Below, one piece after another: positions 43,761-52,991 of a stretch of 64,000 nucleotides of DNA. The first letter of the stretch is position 1. Every line of letters starts with the position of its first letter. Location of the stretch: contig JAHHHZ010000011.1 in assembly GCA_019359095.1 (NCBI GenBank), positions 406,019-470,018 on the forward strand, read 5' to 3'. Origin of the DNA: Pleurocapsa minor HA4230-MV1. GTDB taxonomy: Bacteria > Cyanobacteriota > Cyanobacteriia > Cyanobacteriales > Xenococcaceae. Both the position numbers and the translations under genes were made by a program. The notes beneath the pieces were generated by a model. That model was given only the letters and a program-made list of their open reading frames with translations. It was not told the origin of the DNA and made no database searches.

Positions 43761-43991
43761 AATAATCGTAATCGCAAGTATTCTAAATTGAAGCTTAAAG
43801 CTTGCAGTATAACCCCTGTCCGCTCAAATCTCGAACAAATAATTTCTGGACTTATGGCTTTACTCTCAAGCCAAATTTCTTGTTTGAATAAAAAGGAGCA
43901 AAAAATCTCACATTCTCTCGCTTTGCAAAGTTGCTTTATGTTAAGTTAATTTTCATAAAGTTTTAAGCTGATTTAAATAAAAGAAAATAAT

Positions 43992-44468
43992 ATGGCGTTT
44001 GAAATTCCCGATGGCATCAAAACTTGGTCACAGTTTGGTCATCCAATTCTGATGTGGGTCTTGCTAGGTCTTACTGTTTACGCATTGTATTTGGGACTGC
44101 AATATAAAAAAGTTCGCACTGCTGATAAAGAAACTAGAAAAGAGCTAGTCAAGCAGAAATTTGGTGAAAGACATCATCAAGCAGGATCGCTCCTTTTGGC
44201 TTTGATGGTTGTAGGTAATATTGGCGGGATGGCAATTACCTATATCAATAACGGTAAACTTTTTGTTGGCCCTCATCTCTTGGCGGGGTTGGGGATGACT
44301 AGTCTAATTGCAGTCTCGGCATCTTTAGTCCCTTTGATGCAGAAGGGTAATAGCCTTGCTCGTACTACTCATGTTTCCCTTAACATTGTCTTGCTAGGCT
44401 TATTTGGTTGGCAAGCAGTTACAGGAATGCAAATTGTCCAGAAAATTGTCGATAGATTAATGTCTTAA
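43992..44468 (+). CDS. DUF4079 family membrane protein
   Basis: A 158-residue protein with four membrane helices and conserved histidines in the helices or near their ends (FGHPILMWVLLGLTVYALYL, RHHQAGSLLLALMVVGNIGG, VGPHLLAGLGMTSLI, RTTHVSLNIVLLGLFGWQ). The pattern recalls b-type cytochromes, and such DUF4079 proteins occur in cyanobacteria and plastid-bearing plants. Heme binding is likely but not proven. It stands alone between divergent or convergent genes. Confidence 0.85.
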   Translation: MAFEIPDGIKTWSQFGHPILMWVLLGLTVYALYLGLQYKKVRTADKETRKELVKQKFGERHHQAGSLLLALMVVGNIGGMAITYINNGKLFVGPHLLAGLGMTSLIAVSASLVPLMQKGNSLARTTHVSLNIVLLGLFGWQAVTGMQIVQKIVDRLMS

Positions 44469-44626
44469 TTACATCCTCGACATGTAGAAAGTCGATTTTA
44501 CTGGTTTGAAGTGCGATCGCCAGTACGTTTAAATCGTTAAATCATCAATAAATTAATTAGGGAAGCCCAGCAATTACTTGAGCTGAGTTTCCCATTAGTG
44601 CTGAAAACAAATATTGAAAAAAGGTT

Positions 44627-45361
44627 TTAAACCGCATATTGTTGAGGATGAGTAACTTTATGCAGTTGTCTACTACTTTTGGGTGGCATAGGAAGACTGT
44701 GGCTATTGTGGAAATCCTGCTGCACTTTGTAAGTTAAACGAGGTGAGATTTGGCGTACAATTTGAGCTAATAAGCGATCGCCAGTAGCCTGAATCAAATT
44801 AGGTGAGAGTTTGCTAATAAATTGGGGAAACTCAACCTTAACTTGAAGATCTAAACCCCAGCTTACTTCAGTAATAAGTTGAGGAATGTTTGTCTGCTGG
44901 TTAAATAAACCTTTGCTTGATGTCTGACAAGCATCAACAGCTACCTCTTGTAGTTTCATTTTGGCGCGATAGTTCACTTCATATGCTTCATCACAGTCAG
45001 GCAGAGGAATAGTCTGCATTAAATAAACTCGATCCACTGGAGGATTTAACACCACAGCAATTTTTGGCTCAACTTCATAACCAAATGAACCAAATTTACC
45101 AACAGTCAGGATATAGCCGTTATCAGCCACAGGTTCGACCTTCATTGGTTGAGCGCAACGACAAAACCAGCCTTCATGAGCATCAAGATATTTAGCTACG
45201 GTGTCGAGATCACTATACATATCCATTCGGCCATTGAAACTAACTTTAAAGGCAAACGTTCTTTGTTGTTCAATAGAATCAGTATAGGTAAGCTGCATAG
45301 AGTCAGAAGAAGAAATTTCTAAAAAGGTATTTTGTGAATGATTGATAAATTTAGACTGCAT
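44627..45361 (-). CDS. DUF1997 family protein
   Basis: A 244-residue soluble protein found in cyanobacteria and plants. DUF1997 features are FNGRMDMYSDLDTVAKYLDA, HEGWFCRCAQPMKVEPVADN and KFGSFGYEVEPKIAVVL; the middle holds VYLMQTIPLPDCDEAYEVNY. The C-terminal tail is basic. The fold is probably of the START/lipid-binding or polyketide-cyclase-like kind; function unknown. Transcription would run convergent with the DUF4079 gene. Confidence 0.85.
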   Translation of the reverse strand: MQSKFINHSQNTFLEISSSDSMQLTYTDSIEQQRTFAFKVSFNGRMDMYSDLDTVAKYLDAHEGWFCRCAQPMKVEPVADNGYILTVGKFGSFGYEVEPKIAVVLNPPVDRVYLMQTIPLPDCDEAYEVNYRAKMKLQEVAVDACQTSSKGLFNQQTNIPQLITEVSWGLDLQVKVEFPQFISKLSPNLIQATGDRLLAQIVRQISPRLTYKVQQDFHNSHSLPMPPKSSRQLHKVTHPQQYAV

Positions 45362-45486
45362 GTCACTTTTTAAACTAATTTTAAACTAACGTTTTCTAGG
45401 CAATCCTTATTGTTAATATGATTACAATAAAGGGGTTAATTATTAGCTAAACACTTTTTTAGTCATATGGGTGTGATTTAGATCTT

Positions 45487-46155
45487 ATGCGAGTATTTGT
45501 TGCAGGAGCTACAGGAAAAACGGGCCAACATATTGTTAGACAATTAATCGATAAAGATATTTCTGTCACAGCGTTAGTGAGAAATCTGGAGCAAGCTAGA
45601 ACAATATTGCCTGAGACAACTAAATTAATTGAAGGAGATGTTTTAAATCCAGCTACCTTTGAGTCTAGTCTTAGTGATTGTAGCGCCTTAATTTGTGCCA
45701 CTGGTGCTAGCCCCAGTTTGGATCCGACTGGGCCATATAAAGTAGATTATGAAGGAACGAAAAATTTAGTCGATGCTGCCCAAAGACAGGGCATAGAGCA
45801 TTTCGTTTTAGTATCTTCTCTCTGCACTTCTAAGTTTTTTCACCCGTTAAATCTGTTTTGGCTCATCTTGTATTGGAAAAAACAGGCGGAGAATTATATT
45901 CAGGCTAGCGGTATTCCCTACACAATCGTTAGACCTGGAGGGCTAAAAGAAGAAGATAATGCTGATAACATCATTATGTCTCAGGCTGATACCCTGTTTG
46001 ACGGTAGTATACCCAGACAAAAAGTAGCTCAGGTATGTGTTGAATCACTATCTCAGCCAACGGCTAAATCAGCAATAGTGGAGATAGTGGCTAGCCCAGA
46101 TGCTACCAGTAAATCTTGGTCAGAGTTGTTTGCTGGTGCTATTTTAGCGTCATAA
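45487..46155 (+). CDS. NAD(P)-binding SDR-type protein
   Basis: A 222-residue atypical short-chain dehydrogenase. The nucleotide-binding loop is MRVFVAGATGKTGQHIVRQL (G-x-x-G-x-x-G), followed by VTALVRNLEQA and LICATGASPS. HFVLVSSLCTSKFFHPLN stands where the catalytic serine/tyrosine region lies, but the classic Y-x-x-x-K is not evident. The segment YTIVRPGGLKEED is usual in NmrA/Ycf39/TIC62-like proteins of cyanobacteria. These act as assembly or redox-sensing factors or as reductases; the role here is unknown. Confidence 0.85.
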   Translation: MRVFVAGATGKTGQHIVRQLIDKDISVTALVRNLEQARTILPETTKLIEGDVLNPATFESSLSDCSALICATGASPSLDPTGPYKVDYEGTKNLVDAAQRQGIEHFVLVSSLCTSKFFHPLNLFWLILYWKKQAENYIQASGIPYTIVRPGGLKEEDNADNIIMSQADTLFDGSIPRQKVAQVCVESLSQPTAKSAIVEIVASPDATSKSWSELFAGAILAS

Positions 46156-46173
46156 AAGCGTGGTCAAGACCAC

Positions 46174-47034
46174 CTATAAAACCGTCAGCGATATTTGTGC
46201 CTGAAGTTCAGCGATCGCGTTTGCACCAATGACTACAGGTACTACTGCCCCCTCCACCGCAGCAGCATATCGAGGAATAGCGCTAGCAGCTAGGGGTATA
46301 TGGCGATCGCTAACTATCAATCCGAGAGTGGGATCGTAACCCCGCCAACCCGCGCCAGGTAAATATACTTCTACCCAAGCATGAAGATCTCTTGACTGTT
46401 GGGTTGAATCTCCTTCCTGGTAGCCACTAACAAACCGCGCTGCAATACCGATCGCTCGGCAAACCTCCATGAATAGCACTGCATAGTCGCGACAAGAGCC
46501 TTGTTTATCCCTCCAGGTAACTCCAGCGGGAAAAGGTTCACCGATATCTCTAATGATGTACTGACAGTCTTGATAGATACGTTGATTGAGAGTAAAAAGA
46601 AAGTTGAGGGTATTTCCTTGGGTGGCGATCGCAATTTCTTGAGCAAGTTCTAAGGCTGAGCTATCCTGAACAAAGCTATAGGGACGCAAGTAGGGTTCTA
46701 ATTGTTGTAAAACAGAGCTGGGATAGTCAAACGGAAGAGTAATCGCCCAAGGCTCAAGTAAGTAAGTAAAAGGATTAGTACAGCTTGTTTCTACCCTAGC
46801 TAAAGTCTGGATACTCAACTTGTTAGTTGGTCGATCGAACCACAGCTTGATTAAATTATTACCATCAAGATCGATAAAATCTGAACTTCCTTGAGTTAGG
46901 GGTAATACCGATAAAGTAAAACTCTGAAGTTGGTTAAAGCGATCGCTGCGGGGACGCAATCTCAGCAGATGAGGCTTGAGTATTACTGGCTGAGGAAAGC
47001 TGTAGATCGTTTGATGGCTTATTTGGTATAGCAC
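46174..47034 (-). CDS. Transglutaminase-like cysteine protease family protein
   Basis: A 286-residue protein beginning MLYQISHQTIYSFPQPVILK, the typical N-terminal beta-domain of this family, which shows that the start at 47034 is right even though it overlaps the alpha-E gene by 101 bp. The catalytic triad is visible: cysteine in TWRDKQGSCRDYAVLFMEVC, histidine in SRDLHAWVEVYLPGAGW, and aspartate in RGYDPTLG. With the two upstream genes it forms the known cluster ATP-grasp / alpha-E / transglutaminase, proposed to make or cleave unusual peptides. Confidence 0.9.
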   Translation of the reverse strand: MLYQISHQTIYSFPQPVILKPHLLRLRPRSDRFNQLQSFTLSVLPLTQGSSDFIDLDGNNLIKLWFDRPTNKLSIQTLARVETSCTNPFTYLLEPWAITLPFDYPSSVLQQLEPYLRPYSFVQDSSALELAQEIAIATQGNTLNFLFTLNQRIYQDCQYIIRDIGEPFPAGVTWRDKQGSCRDYAVLFMEVCRAIGIAARFVSGYQEGDSTQQSRDLHAWVEVYLPGAGWRGYDPTLGLIVSDRHIPLAASAIPRYAAAVEGAVVPVVIGANAIAELQAQISLTVL

Positions 47035-47983
47035 AGAAGGAATCGCTTAAAGCAATAAAAGTAGTATAAATTTCTTTTCCTACCTCATTAATTGAACTTT
47101 GCATGTCGTCTAGAAACTCATGTAGCCCAGACTGAATAATATCTTCGATCGTCAAGTAACTAAGTCGAGAACACAATTTGCCTAAAGCTCTTTCTGCACC
47201 ATTACACCAACTACCAGGAGGTGTTTGAGTAATCTCATGTAGACGTTGCTGAGTTTGCCACAGGCAAAAGTGAATTGAACGAGGAAATTGTCGGTCTAAA
47301 ATTAAAAATTCGGCGACGCTACTAGGAGTAATATAGTGCTGAGATTTTCGGTACATTTCGTAAGCACTAGCAGACTTGAGTAGAGCCATCCATTGAATCC
47401 GATCCAAGGGAGTACCAACCCATTCGACAGAGGGTAATAGCAGAAAGTATTTCACATCTACAATCCGAGTGGTTTTATCGGCTCGTTCTAGTAATCTACC
47501 CATTTGTCCAAACTGCCAACCTTCGTTATGAGACATGGTAGCATCCATCACTCCTGCAAAACGATGGCTCGCCATTTTCACTTTACTAAATAGTTTTGGC
47601 AAGGCTTTAAAAGAACTACCAGCAGAAACCTCTTTGACCATTAAATAGAAAGAATTGACTTCCTCCCACATTTCCGAGGAGATCACTTCACGAATTGAGC
47701 GCGCATTTTCTCTGGCTTTGCTTAAACAAGAAATAATCGAGTTTTCATAGCTAGTATCAAAGCAAAGAAACTGAATAACATTGCGATTATTTACTTCCTC
47801 ATAGCGACTATTAAACTGATCTAAGTCTCCTGTAACCGAAATTAAAGGTTTCCATTGGGGAGAAACTCCCTCTGGTAAATCTAAGATCAAATTAAGATTG
47901 ACATCGATAAAACGAGCAACATTTTCTGCCCTTTCGATATAGCGATTTAACCAGTAAATTGAATCAGCTACTCTGCTTAACAT
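46934..47983 (-). CDS. Alpha-E domain protein
   Basis: The ATG at 47983 (MLSRVADSIYWLNRYIERAE) matches the family start, giving 349 residues; the longer frame to 48046 overlaps the ATP-grasp gene. The all-helical alpha-E domain is marked by YWLNRYIERAENVARFIDVN, the central FLMVKEVSAGSSFKALPKLF and GRLLERADKTTRIVDVKYF, with conserved Glu and Arg. The C-terminal 30 residues overlap the transglutaminase start and are Ser/Ala-rich, probably an added tail. The family always goes with ATP-grasp and transglutaminase partners. Its own activity is unknown. Confidence 0.9.
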   Translation of the reverse strand: MLSRVADSIYWLNRYIERAENVARFIDVNLNLILDLPEGVSPQWKPLISVTGDLDQFNSRYEEVNNRNVIQFLCFDTSYENSIISCLSKARENARSIREVISSEMWEEVNSFYLMVKEVSAGSSFKALPKLFSKVKMASHRFAGVMDATMSHNEGWQFGQMGRLLERADKTTRIVDVKYFLLLPSVEWVGTPLDRIQWMALLKSASAYEMYRKSQHYITPSSVAEFLILDRQFPRSIHFCLWQTQQRLHEITQTPPGSWCNGAERALGKLCSRLSYLTIEDIIQSGLHEFLDDMQSSINEVGKEIYTTFIALSDSFCAIPNKPSNDLQLSSASNTQASSAEIASPQRSL

Positions 47984-48011
47984 TGTTGGTAGTTCGTTGT
48001 TAATGATTAGT

Positions 48012-49445
48012 TTAGTTGAGAATCCAGGTATCTTTACTCCCGCCACCCTGAGAAGAGTTAACCACCAAAGAACCTTTGGTTAGCGCTACACGAGTCAATC
48101 CGCCTGGATGCACATAAATCTCGTCACCACGATGCAAAATATAGGGACGTAAATCTACATGTCTGCCTTCTACCTTGCCATCAATCAGGGTTGGTACTCG
48201 CGAAAGACTAAGAGTCGGCTGGGCAATATAGTTACGAGGATTCGCCTTAATTTTTTCGGCAAATTCTGCTCTTTCGACGCTTGTAGATTTTGTGCCGATT
48301 AACATGCCATAACCACCCGCTTCGTTAGCTGCTTTAACCACTAACTTATCTAAATTATCTAAGACATAATGGCGATCGCTTTCTCTCCAGCAAAGATAAG
48401 TAGGAACATTGGCTAAAATGGGTTCTTCTCCTAAGTAATAGCGAATCATCTCAGGAACATAAGCATAGACCACCTTATCATCTGCCACTCCTGTTCCTGG
48501 GGCATTGGCAAGAGCAACTCTACCCTGCTGATAAACATTCATTAATCCTGGTACACCCAGAAGGGAATTGGGATTAAATGCTAAAGGATCGAGAAAATTA
48601 TCATCAATGCGACGATAAACTACATCGACTCGCTTTAAGCCTTTCGTTGTCCGCATTTGCAGATAGCCATCTGCTACCACTAAATCCCTTCCTTCCACTA
48701 GTTCAATTCCCATTTGTTGTGCCAAAAAGGAATGTTCATAATAGGCAGAATTGTAGATTCCTGGAGTTAAAAGCACTACCATCGGTTCTGGTAACTGGGG
48801 TGGTGCTAGGTTGAGTAAGGTTTCTAATAGCTGACTGGGATAATCATCGACAGGCTTAACCGTCATATCCCGAAATATTTCAGGAAAGGTACTCTTCATT
48901 ACCCGCCGATTTTCTAGGACATAAGATACACCAGAAGGCGATCGCAAATTATCTTCTAAAACATACCACTTGCCATCTCGATCTCTGACTAAATCTGTCC
49001 CTGTAATATGACACCAGACACCAGCAGGCGCTTTGACTCCCAAACAAGGTTTAAGAAAACCCGAAGCAGTTTGGATAATCTCTGCGGGCATTTTGCCGTC
49101 CTTAATGATATTCTGCTCTCCATAAACATCAGCGAGAAAGAAGTTTAAAGCCTGAATGCGCTGCTTTAGACCTCGTTCTAACTCTAACCATTCATCACCA
49201 TCAATGATGCGGGGAATAATATCAAATGGAAAAATTTTTTCCACCCCTTGATTATCGCTATAAACATTAAATGTTACCCCCAATTTAAACAACGCTATTT
49301 CTGCTGTTTGACGCTGTTGTTCTAACTGTTGCATACCCAGCTCAATCATGTGTCTAATTAAATCAGCACAGTGCGATCGCGGCTTACCTAATTCTAGAAA
49401 CAGCTCGTCATAAAAGTTTTCTGGGTCGTAAGCTTCAAATGCCAT
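48012..49445 (-). CDS. Circularly permuted ATP-grasp family protein
   Basis: A 477-residue ATP-grasp protein of the permuted type. Segments seen are [20 protein letters not shown] (nucleotide and metal site), the central [34 protein letters not shown] and the final [20 protein letters not shown]-grasp enzymes join carboxylates to amines or thiols using ATP; in this cluster it is predicted to form peptide bonds in the cytoplasm, with the alpha-E protein. The gene is 28 bp upstream of the alpha-E start. Confidence 0.9.
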   Translation of the reverse strand: MAFEAYDPENFYDELFLELGKPRSHCADLIRHMIELGMQQLEQQRQTAEIALFKLGVTFNVYSDNQGVEKIFPFDIIPRIIDGDEWLELERGLKQRIQALNFFLADVYGEQNIIKDGKMPAEIIQTASGFLKPCLGVKAPAGVWCHITGTDLVRDRDGKWYVLEDNLRSPSGVSYVLENRRVMKSTFPEIFRDMTVKPVDDYPSQLLETLLNLAPPQLPEPMVVLLTPGIYNSAYYEHSFLAQQMGIELVEGRDLVVADGYLQMRTTKGLKRVDVVYRRIDDNFLDPLAFNPNSLLGVPGLMNVYQQGRVALANAPGTGVADDKVVYAYVPEMIRYYLGEEPILANVPTYLCWRESDRHYVLDNLDKLVVKAANEAGGYGMLIGTKSTSVERAEFAEKIKANPRNYIAQPTLSLSRVPTLIDGKVEGRHVDLRPYILHRGDEIYVHPGGLTRVALTKGSLVVNSSQGGGSKDTWILN

Positions 49446-49678
49446 GTATACTCGCTTAGCTCCAATACTCAGGATTTTCAGCCATAATTTTTAATCTTAT
49501 CTAGATCAATTCTGAGGTTATGTTCGTTGTGAACTTTGTAACTTGTAATATTTTTCAGACAAGTTTTCAGCTGTCGAAGCAGGAGGCGATCGCTCGATCA
49601 ATCTAAAACTGATAATTTATGTTTTAAAAGTTAGATTTAATTTTGTCTAGATGACTGGTCTACTATAATTAATTTAGT

Positions 49679-50260
49679 ATGAAACGAACCAGCAAACGCC
49701 ATGAATTGATTTGTGTTGGTAGTAATTTAATCGCTCAACGAGGATTCAATGCTGCCAGTATTAATGAGCTTTTGAGTAGAACAAACGTGCCGAAAGGTTC
49801 GTTTTACTATTATTTTGCGAGCAAAGAAGATTTTGGGTTAGCCATCATTGATGATTTTGCTAGTAGATGTCAAGAGCAACTAAAAAGCTGTTTGGAGAAC
49901 GAGCAGTATACTCCTTTGACCAGGTTACGTAACTATTTTGAATTAAAGATTGTCGATCTAGAAAGCTGTGACTGTATTGATGGCTGTCTAATTGGTAATC
50001 TAGCTCAAGAATTATCTGCCCAAAATGAACTATTCCGCGATCGCTTAAAGCAAGTATTTAATAGTTGGGAACGATCTTTTGCTCAATGCTTAGATGCTGC
50101 AAAAGTAGCAGGAGAATTAGAAGATTATAATCATTCTGGTCACTTAGCGAAGTTTATTTTATCTAGTTGGCAAGGAGCAATTCTACAGGCAAAAGTCGAA
50201 AAATCGATAGTACCCCTGAAAACTTGCGTCACAATTTTGTTTGAACGAGTACTTAAATAA
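49679..50260 (+). CDS. TetR-family transcriptional regulator
   Basis: A 193-residue repressor-type regulator. The HTH is KRHELICVGSNLIAQRGFNA, SINELLSRTNVPKGSFYYYF and SKEDFG, in the spacing of the family. The C-terminal domain has several cysteines (LESCDCIDGCLIGNLAQEL), a pattern shared with AcuR/YxaF-type regulators in which cysteine or ligand sensing is possible. It diverges from the ATP-grasp cluster, with a 233 bp gap, and may control it. The target is not known. Confidence 0.85.
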   Translation: MKRTSKRHELICVGSNLIAQRGFNAASINELLSRTNVPKGSFYYYFASKEDFGLAIIDDFASRCQEQLKSCLENEQYTPLTRLRNYFELKIVDLESCDCIDGCLIGNLAQELSAQNELFRDRLKQVFNSWERSFAQCLDAAKVAGELEDYNHSGHLAKFILSSWQGAILQAKVEKSIVPLKTCVTILFERVLK

Positions 50261-50413
50261 TTGCCATTCAAATGCTGTTTTTTTATTTGCTTAACTTTAC
50301 TTAATAAAGAAAAAAGCTAAAAAGTTTGTGACAGAAAATTCTATATAATAAAGAGTTCATAGTACAAGCCGACCTGAACCCCAGGGTCTGCGATCGCGTT
50401 TTTTCAAATCATC

Positions 50414-51586
50414 ATGCTTAATCCAAATTTGGAAGCAATAGAACTCAATAAAGAAGAATATCAACGATATTCGCGTCACATCATCCTGCCAGAGGTAGGA
50501 TTAGACGGTCAAAAACGCCTTAAAGCAGCTAGTGTTCTTTGCATTGGTAGCGGTGGTCTTGGTTCGCCACTATTACTGTATTTAGCAGCAGCAGGTATCG
50601 GCAGAATTGGCTTGGTAGACTTCGATATTGTCGATAGTTCTAATTTACAGCGTCAAATTATTCACAGTGAATCCTGGGTAGGCAAACCAAAGATTCAATC
50701 AGCCAGAGACCGCATTCTCAGTATCAATCCTCATTGCCAAGTAGATTTATACGAAACGGCAATCAGTTCGGCAAACGCTTTAGAAATTCTCGAACCCTAT
50801 GATGTAGTAATTGACGGTACAGATAATTTCCCCACCCGTTATTTGACCAACGATGCTTGCGTCTTACTAGATAAACCTAACGTTTACGGTTCGATCTTCC
50901 GTTTTGAAGGACAGGCAACGGTCTTTAACTATCAAGGAGGCCCCAACTATCGCGATCTCTATCCTGAACCACCACCACCAGGAATGGTTCCCTCTTGTGC
51001 AGAAGGAGGAGTTTTAGGCGTTCTTTGTGGCATTATTGGTACGATTCAGGCAACGGAGACAATTAAGATTATTCTGGGTGCAGAGAATACCCTTAGTGGC
51101 AGATTGCTGCTTTATAATGCCTGGGACATGAAGTTTCGTGAGCTAAAGCTACGTCCTAACCCCGAACGACCAGTAATTGAAAAACTGATTGATTACCAGG
51201 AATTCTGTGGTATTCCTCAAGCTGCTGCGGCGGAACAAGCAGCTAGTAATGCGATCGCTGAAATGACTGTTCAGGATCTCAAACAACTAATGGACAGCGG
51301 TAAAAACGACTTTGTGCTGTTAGATGTGCGCAATCCCAACGAATACGAAATTGCCAAAATTGCGGGTTCAGTTTTAATTCCCTTACCAGAATTAGAGGAC
51401 GGTAGTGCAATTGAGAAAGTGAAAGAACTAGTTAATGGTCATCGTCTCATTGCTCATTGTAAGCTGGGAGGTCGCTCTGCTAAAGCCTTAAATATTCTCA
51501 GAGCAGCTGGGATTGAAGGTACTAACGTTAAGGGTGGAATTATTGCTTGGAGTCAAGAAATTGATTCGAGTATTCCCCAATACTAG
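50414..51586 (+). CDS. moeB: MoeB/ThiF-type adenylyltransferase with rhodanese domain
   Basis: A 390-residue fusion. The E1-like part (about 10-260) has the ATP site VLCIGSGGLGSPLLLYLAAA, the arginine finger in DSSNLQRQIIHSE, and IDGTDNFPTRYLTNDACV. Its zinc-binding CxxC pairs are not seen clearly. The rhodanese part (about 285-388) ends with the active-site loop AHCKLGGRSAKALNIL (Cys as persulfide carrier). Such proteins adenylate a MoaD/ThiS/CysO-type carrier and pass sulfur to it. The carrier at 33754-34029 in this window is a plausible partner. The start at 50414 matches the family's N-terminus. Confidence 0.9.
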   Translation: MLNPNLEAIELNKEEYQRYSRHIILPEVGLDGQKRLKAASVLCIGSGGLGSPLLLYLAAAGIGRIGLVDFDIVDSSNLQRQIIHSESWVGKPKIQSARDRILSINPHCQVDLYETAISSANALEILEPYDVVIDGTDNFPTRYLTNDACVLLDKPNVYGSIFRFEGQATVFNYQGGPNYRDLYPEPPPPGMVPSCAEGGVLGVLCGIIGTIQATETIKIILGAENTLSGRLLLYNAWDMKFRELKLRPNPERPVIEKLIDYQEFCGIPQAAAAEQAASNAIAEMTVQDLKQLMDSGKNDFVLLDVRNPNEYEIAKIAGSVLIPLPELEDGSAIEKVKELVNGHRLIAHCKLGGRSAKALNILRAAGIEGTNVKGGIIAWSQEIDSSIPQY

Positions 51587-51730
51587 CTCTGTTGTTGATT
51601 GCTGACTTGCACTTGCCAAACTGCACTAGTCTAGAGGGATGAAGGAAGCAAACTAAGAGAACAATTTATCAACTCGCTATGAACATTGAACATTGAACAA
51701 TTGATTAATCAGGTTTAAGACCTCTTTTCA

Positions 51731-51763
51731 TTGCTCATTGCTCATTGCTCATTGCTCACTGTT
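51731..51763. repeat. Tandem heptamer repeat (CATTGCT)
   Basis: Four to five copies of CATTGCT with one changed copy (CACTGTT) lie in the 281 bp gap between the MoeB-rhodanese gene and the next gene. A second small repeat, GAACATT, occurs at about 51682-51697. No gene or terminator was recognised in the rest of the gap. Confidence 0.7.
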
Positions 51764-51867
51764 GAATGCTGTTCTCGATCCTTTATCCCTTAAAAGTTTT
51801 TATTACTTCCGATTTTGACAAGCTAGCTTTAGTATAGTTGTGAGTTAAAAATTATAGTTTAATTGCC

Positions 51868-52374
51868 ATGCAAATTTTTTTAAAAGCAGTTCGTTGGACT
51901 AGTTTAGTTTCTTTTCCCGTATTTTTATTAGCTACCCCTAATTCATCTGCATTAGCTGGCAGCATTGGTACCTGTGCTAATAGTCTTATCTCCAGTGGCG
52001 TAACTCAATCAGCAGCAGCAGCAGCCTGTTCTGATGCCTTACAGCCTGAAGATTTGGCGCTCTGCGTCACTGATATCACCGCGACAGGTATTAAAGGTAA
52101 TGAAGCTGTAGAGTCTTGTTATCGCGTCCGTAGACCTGATGAACTTGCAAGCTGTGTCACCACCATCAGCAGCGGTTTAGAGGCAGGAAAGGGAAAGTCA
52201 GATATGACTCTAGATAGCTGTCGCCGTAGCTTATTGCCAGAACGTCATGCCGAATGCACCCTAGATTTAGCCACTGTATCTAAAATATCTAGTGAGGAAG
52301 CAATGAAAAGCTGTTTGGCAGCAGAGATTAATCCTGGCAACGTATCTCCTGGTACTGACGGAAGTAGGAAGTAG
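51868..52374 (+). CDS. Secreted cysteine-repeat protein
   Basis: A 168-residue protein with a signal peptide (SLVSFPVFLLATPNSSALA) and about four cysteine-containing repeats of roughly 30 residues: AAAACSDALQPEDLALCV, AVESCYRVRRPDELASCV, TLDSCRRSLLPERHAECT and AMKSCLAAE. Each unit has two cysteines about 14-15 residues apart, with the motif 'R/Q-P-x-x-x-x-x-C'. It may form disulfide-linked helical hairpins outside the cytoplasm. Such proteins occur in cyanobacteria, but no function is known. The stop codon lies in the repeat element that follows. Confidence 0.7.
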   Translation: MQIFLKAVRWTSLVSFPVFLLATPNSSALAGSIGTCANSLISSGVTQSAAAAACSDALQPEDLALCVTDITATGIKGNEAVESCYRVRRPDELASCVTTISSGLEAGKGKSDMTLDSCRRSLLPERHAECTLDLATVSKISSEEAMKSCLAAEINPGNVSPGTDGSRK

Positions 52375-52452
52375 GAAGTAGGAAATAGGAAATAGGAAAT
52401 AATATTTCAAAGATGTCCTAACGTTCTCCTAACGTTTTTACGTATGGTTATA
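52364..52452. mobile_element. MITE-like dispersed element, half copy 3 (inverted)
   Basis: The sequence from GGAAGTAGG (52364) through tandem AGGAAAT heptamers to ACGTTTTTACGTATGGTTATA (52452) is the inverted left half of the elements at 22122 and 42097. The other terminus is missing. The core begins inside the end of the cysteine-repeat gene, so the element seems to have inserted at the gene's 3' end and supplied its last codons (Gly-Ser-Arg-Lys) and stop. Confidence 0.65.
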
Positions 52453-52588
52453 TAAGTCGACGGATTACATAAGTATTTGATAGTTACACTCAATTTTTAA
52501 TTAAATATTTGTTTGATTCGTCGACTCTATAATTAAACGGGATTGAAAATGTTTGATTAAGTTGAAATAATTATTTTTAGCTGTTTAG

Positions 52589-52828
52589 CTATTGAGGAGT
52601 TTCTTGAGCAATTCTAGATTTCCCTCTGCCATAAGGTTTAGACTTACCTTTAATGACCTTAATGACCATTTCGAGTAAAGAAATAGGTATTACAAACACC
52701 CAAAAAGTTGATGCTATGAAAATTATCAGCCATGATATGGGAGCTGTATTCAAATTTTGCTGATTTTTGAAAATGAGCAACAAGAGAAAGACACAGTATA
52801 CGCCTGCACCAAATAAATAAAATGTCAT
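52589..52828 (-). CDS. Small membrane protein, two helices
   Basis: A 79-residue protein with helices at about 5-20 (LFGAGVYCVFLLLLIF) and 32-58 (SWLIIFIASTFWVFVIPISLLEMVI), then a basic tail (KVIKGKSKPYGRGKSR). The tail and the second helix suggest an inner membrane protein with a cytoplasmic C-terminus. I do not recognise it. It stands alone in an AT-rich area. Confidence 0.5.
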   Translation of the reverse strand: MTFYLFGAGVYCVFLLLLIFKNQQNLNTAPISWLIIFIASTFWVFVIPISLLEMVIKVIKGKSKPYGRGKSRIAQETPQ

Positions 52829-52991
52829 ATTAATATATAGATATAAAAAGTTTTATAGTTTTTTATTCTTATAATATTGTTAATTAAAGCTCTTAAAATT
52901 TTATCAAGAAACAATATTAATTAAAAAATATTTAATGAAGTGTTAATGAAGTATACGATTTTGCTTGAGTATTTATTCATGGCTAATTATT

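Noticed and set aside
45459..45701. A minus-strand frame of 80 codons
   Set aside because: It is antisense to the nucleotide-binding region of the SDR gene, which has a clear family signature.
50340..50400. A GACC...GGGTC pairing followed by a T run before the MoeB-rhodanese gene, as an attenuator
   Set aside because: The stem is only four base pairs, and the GCGATCGCG before the T run is an ordinary HIP1 site.
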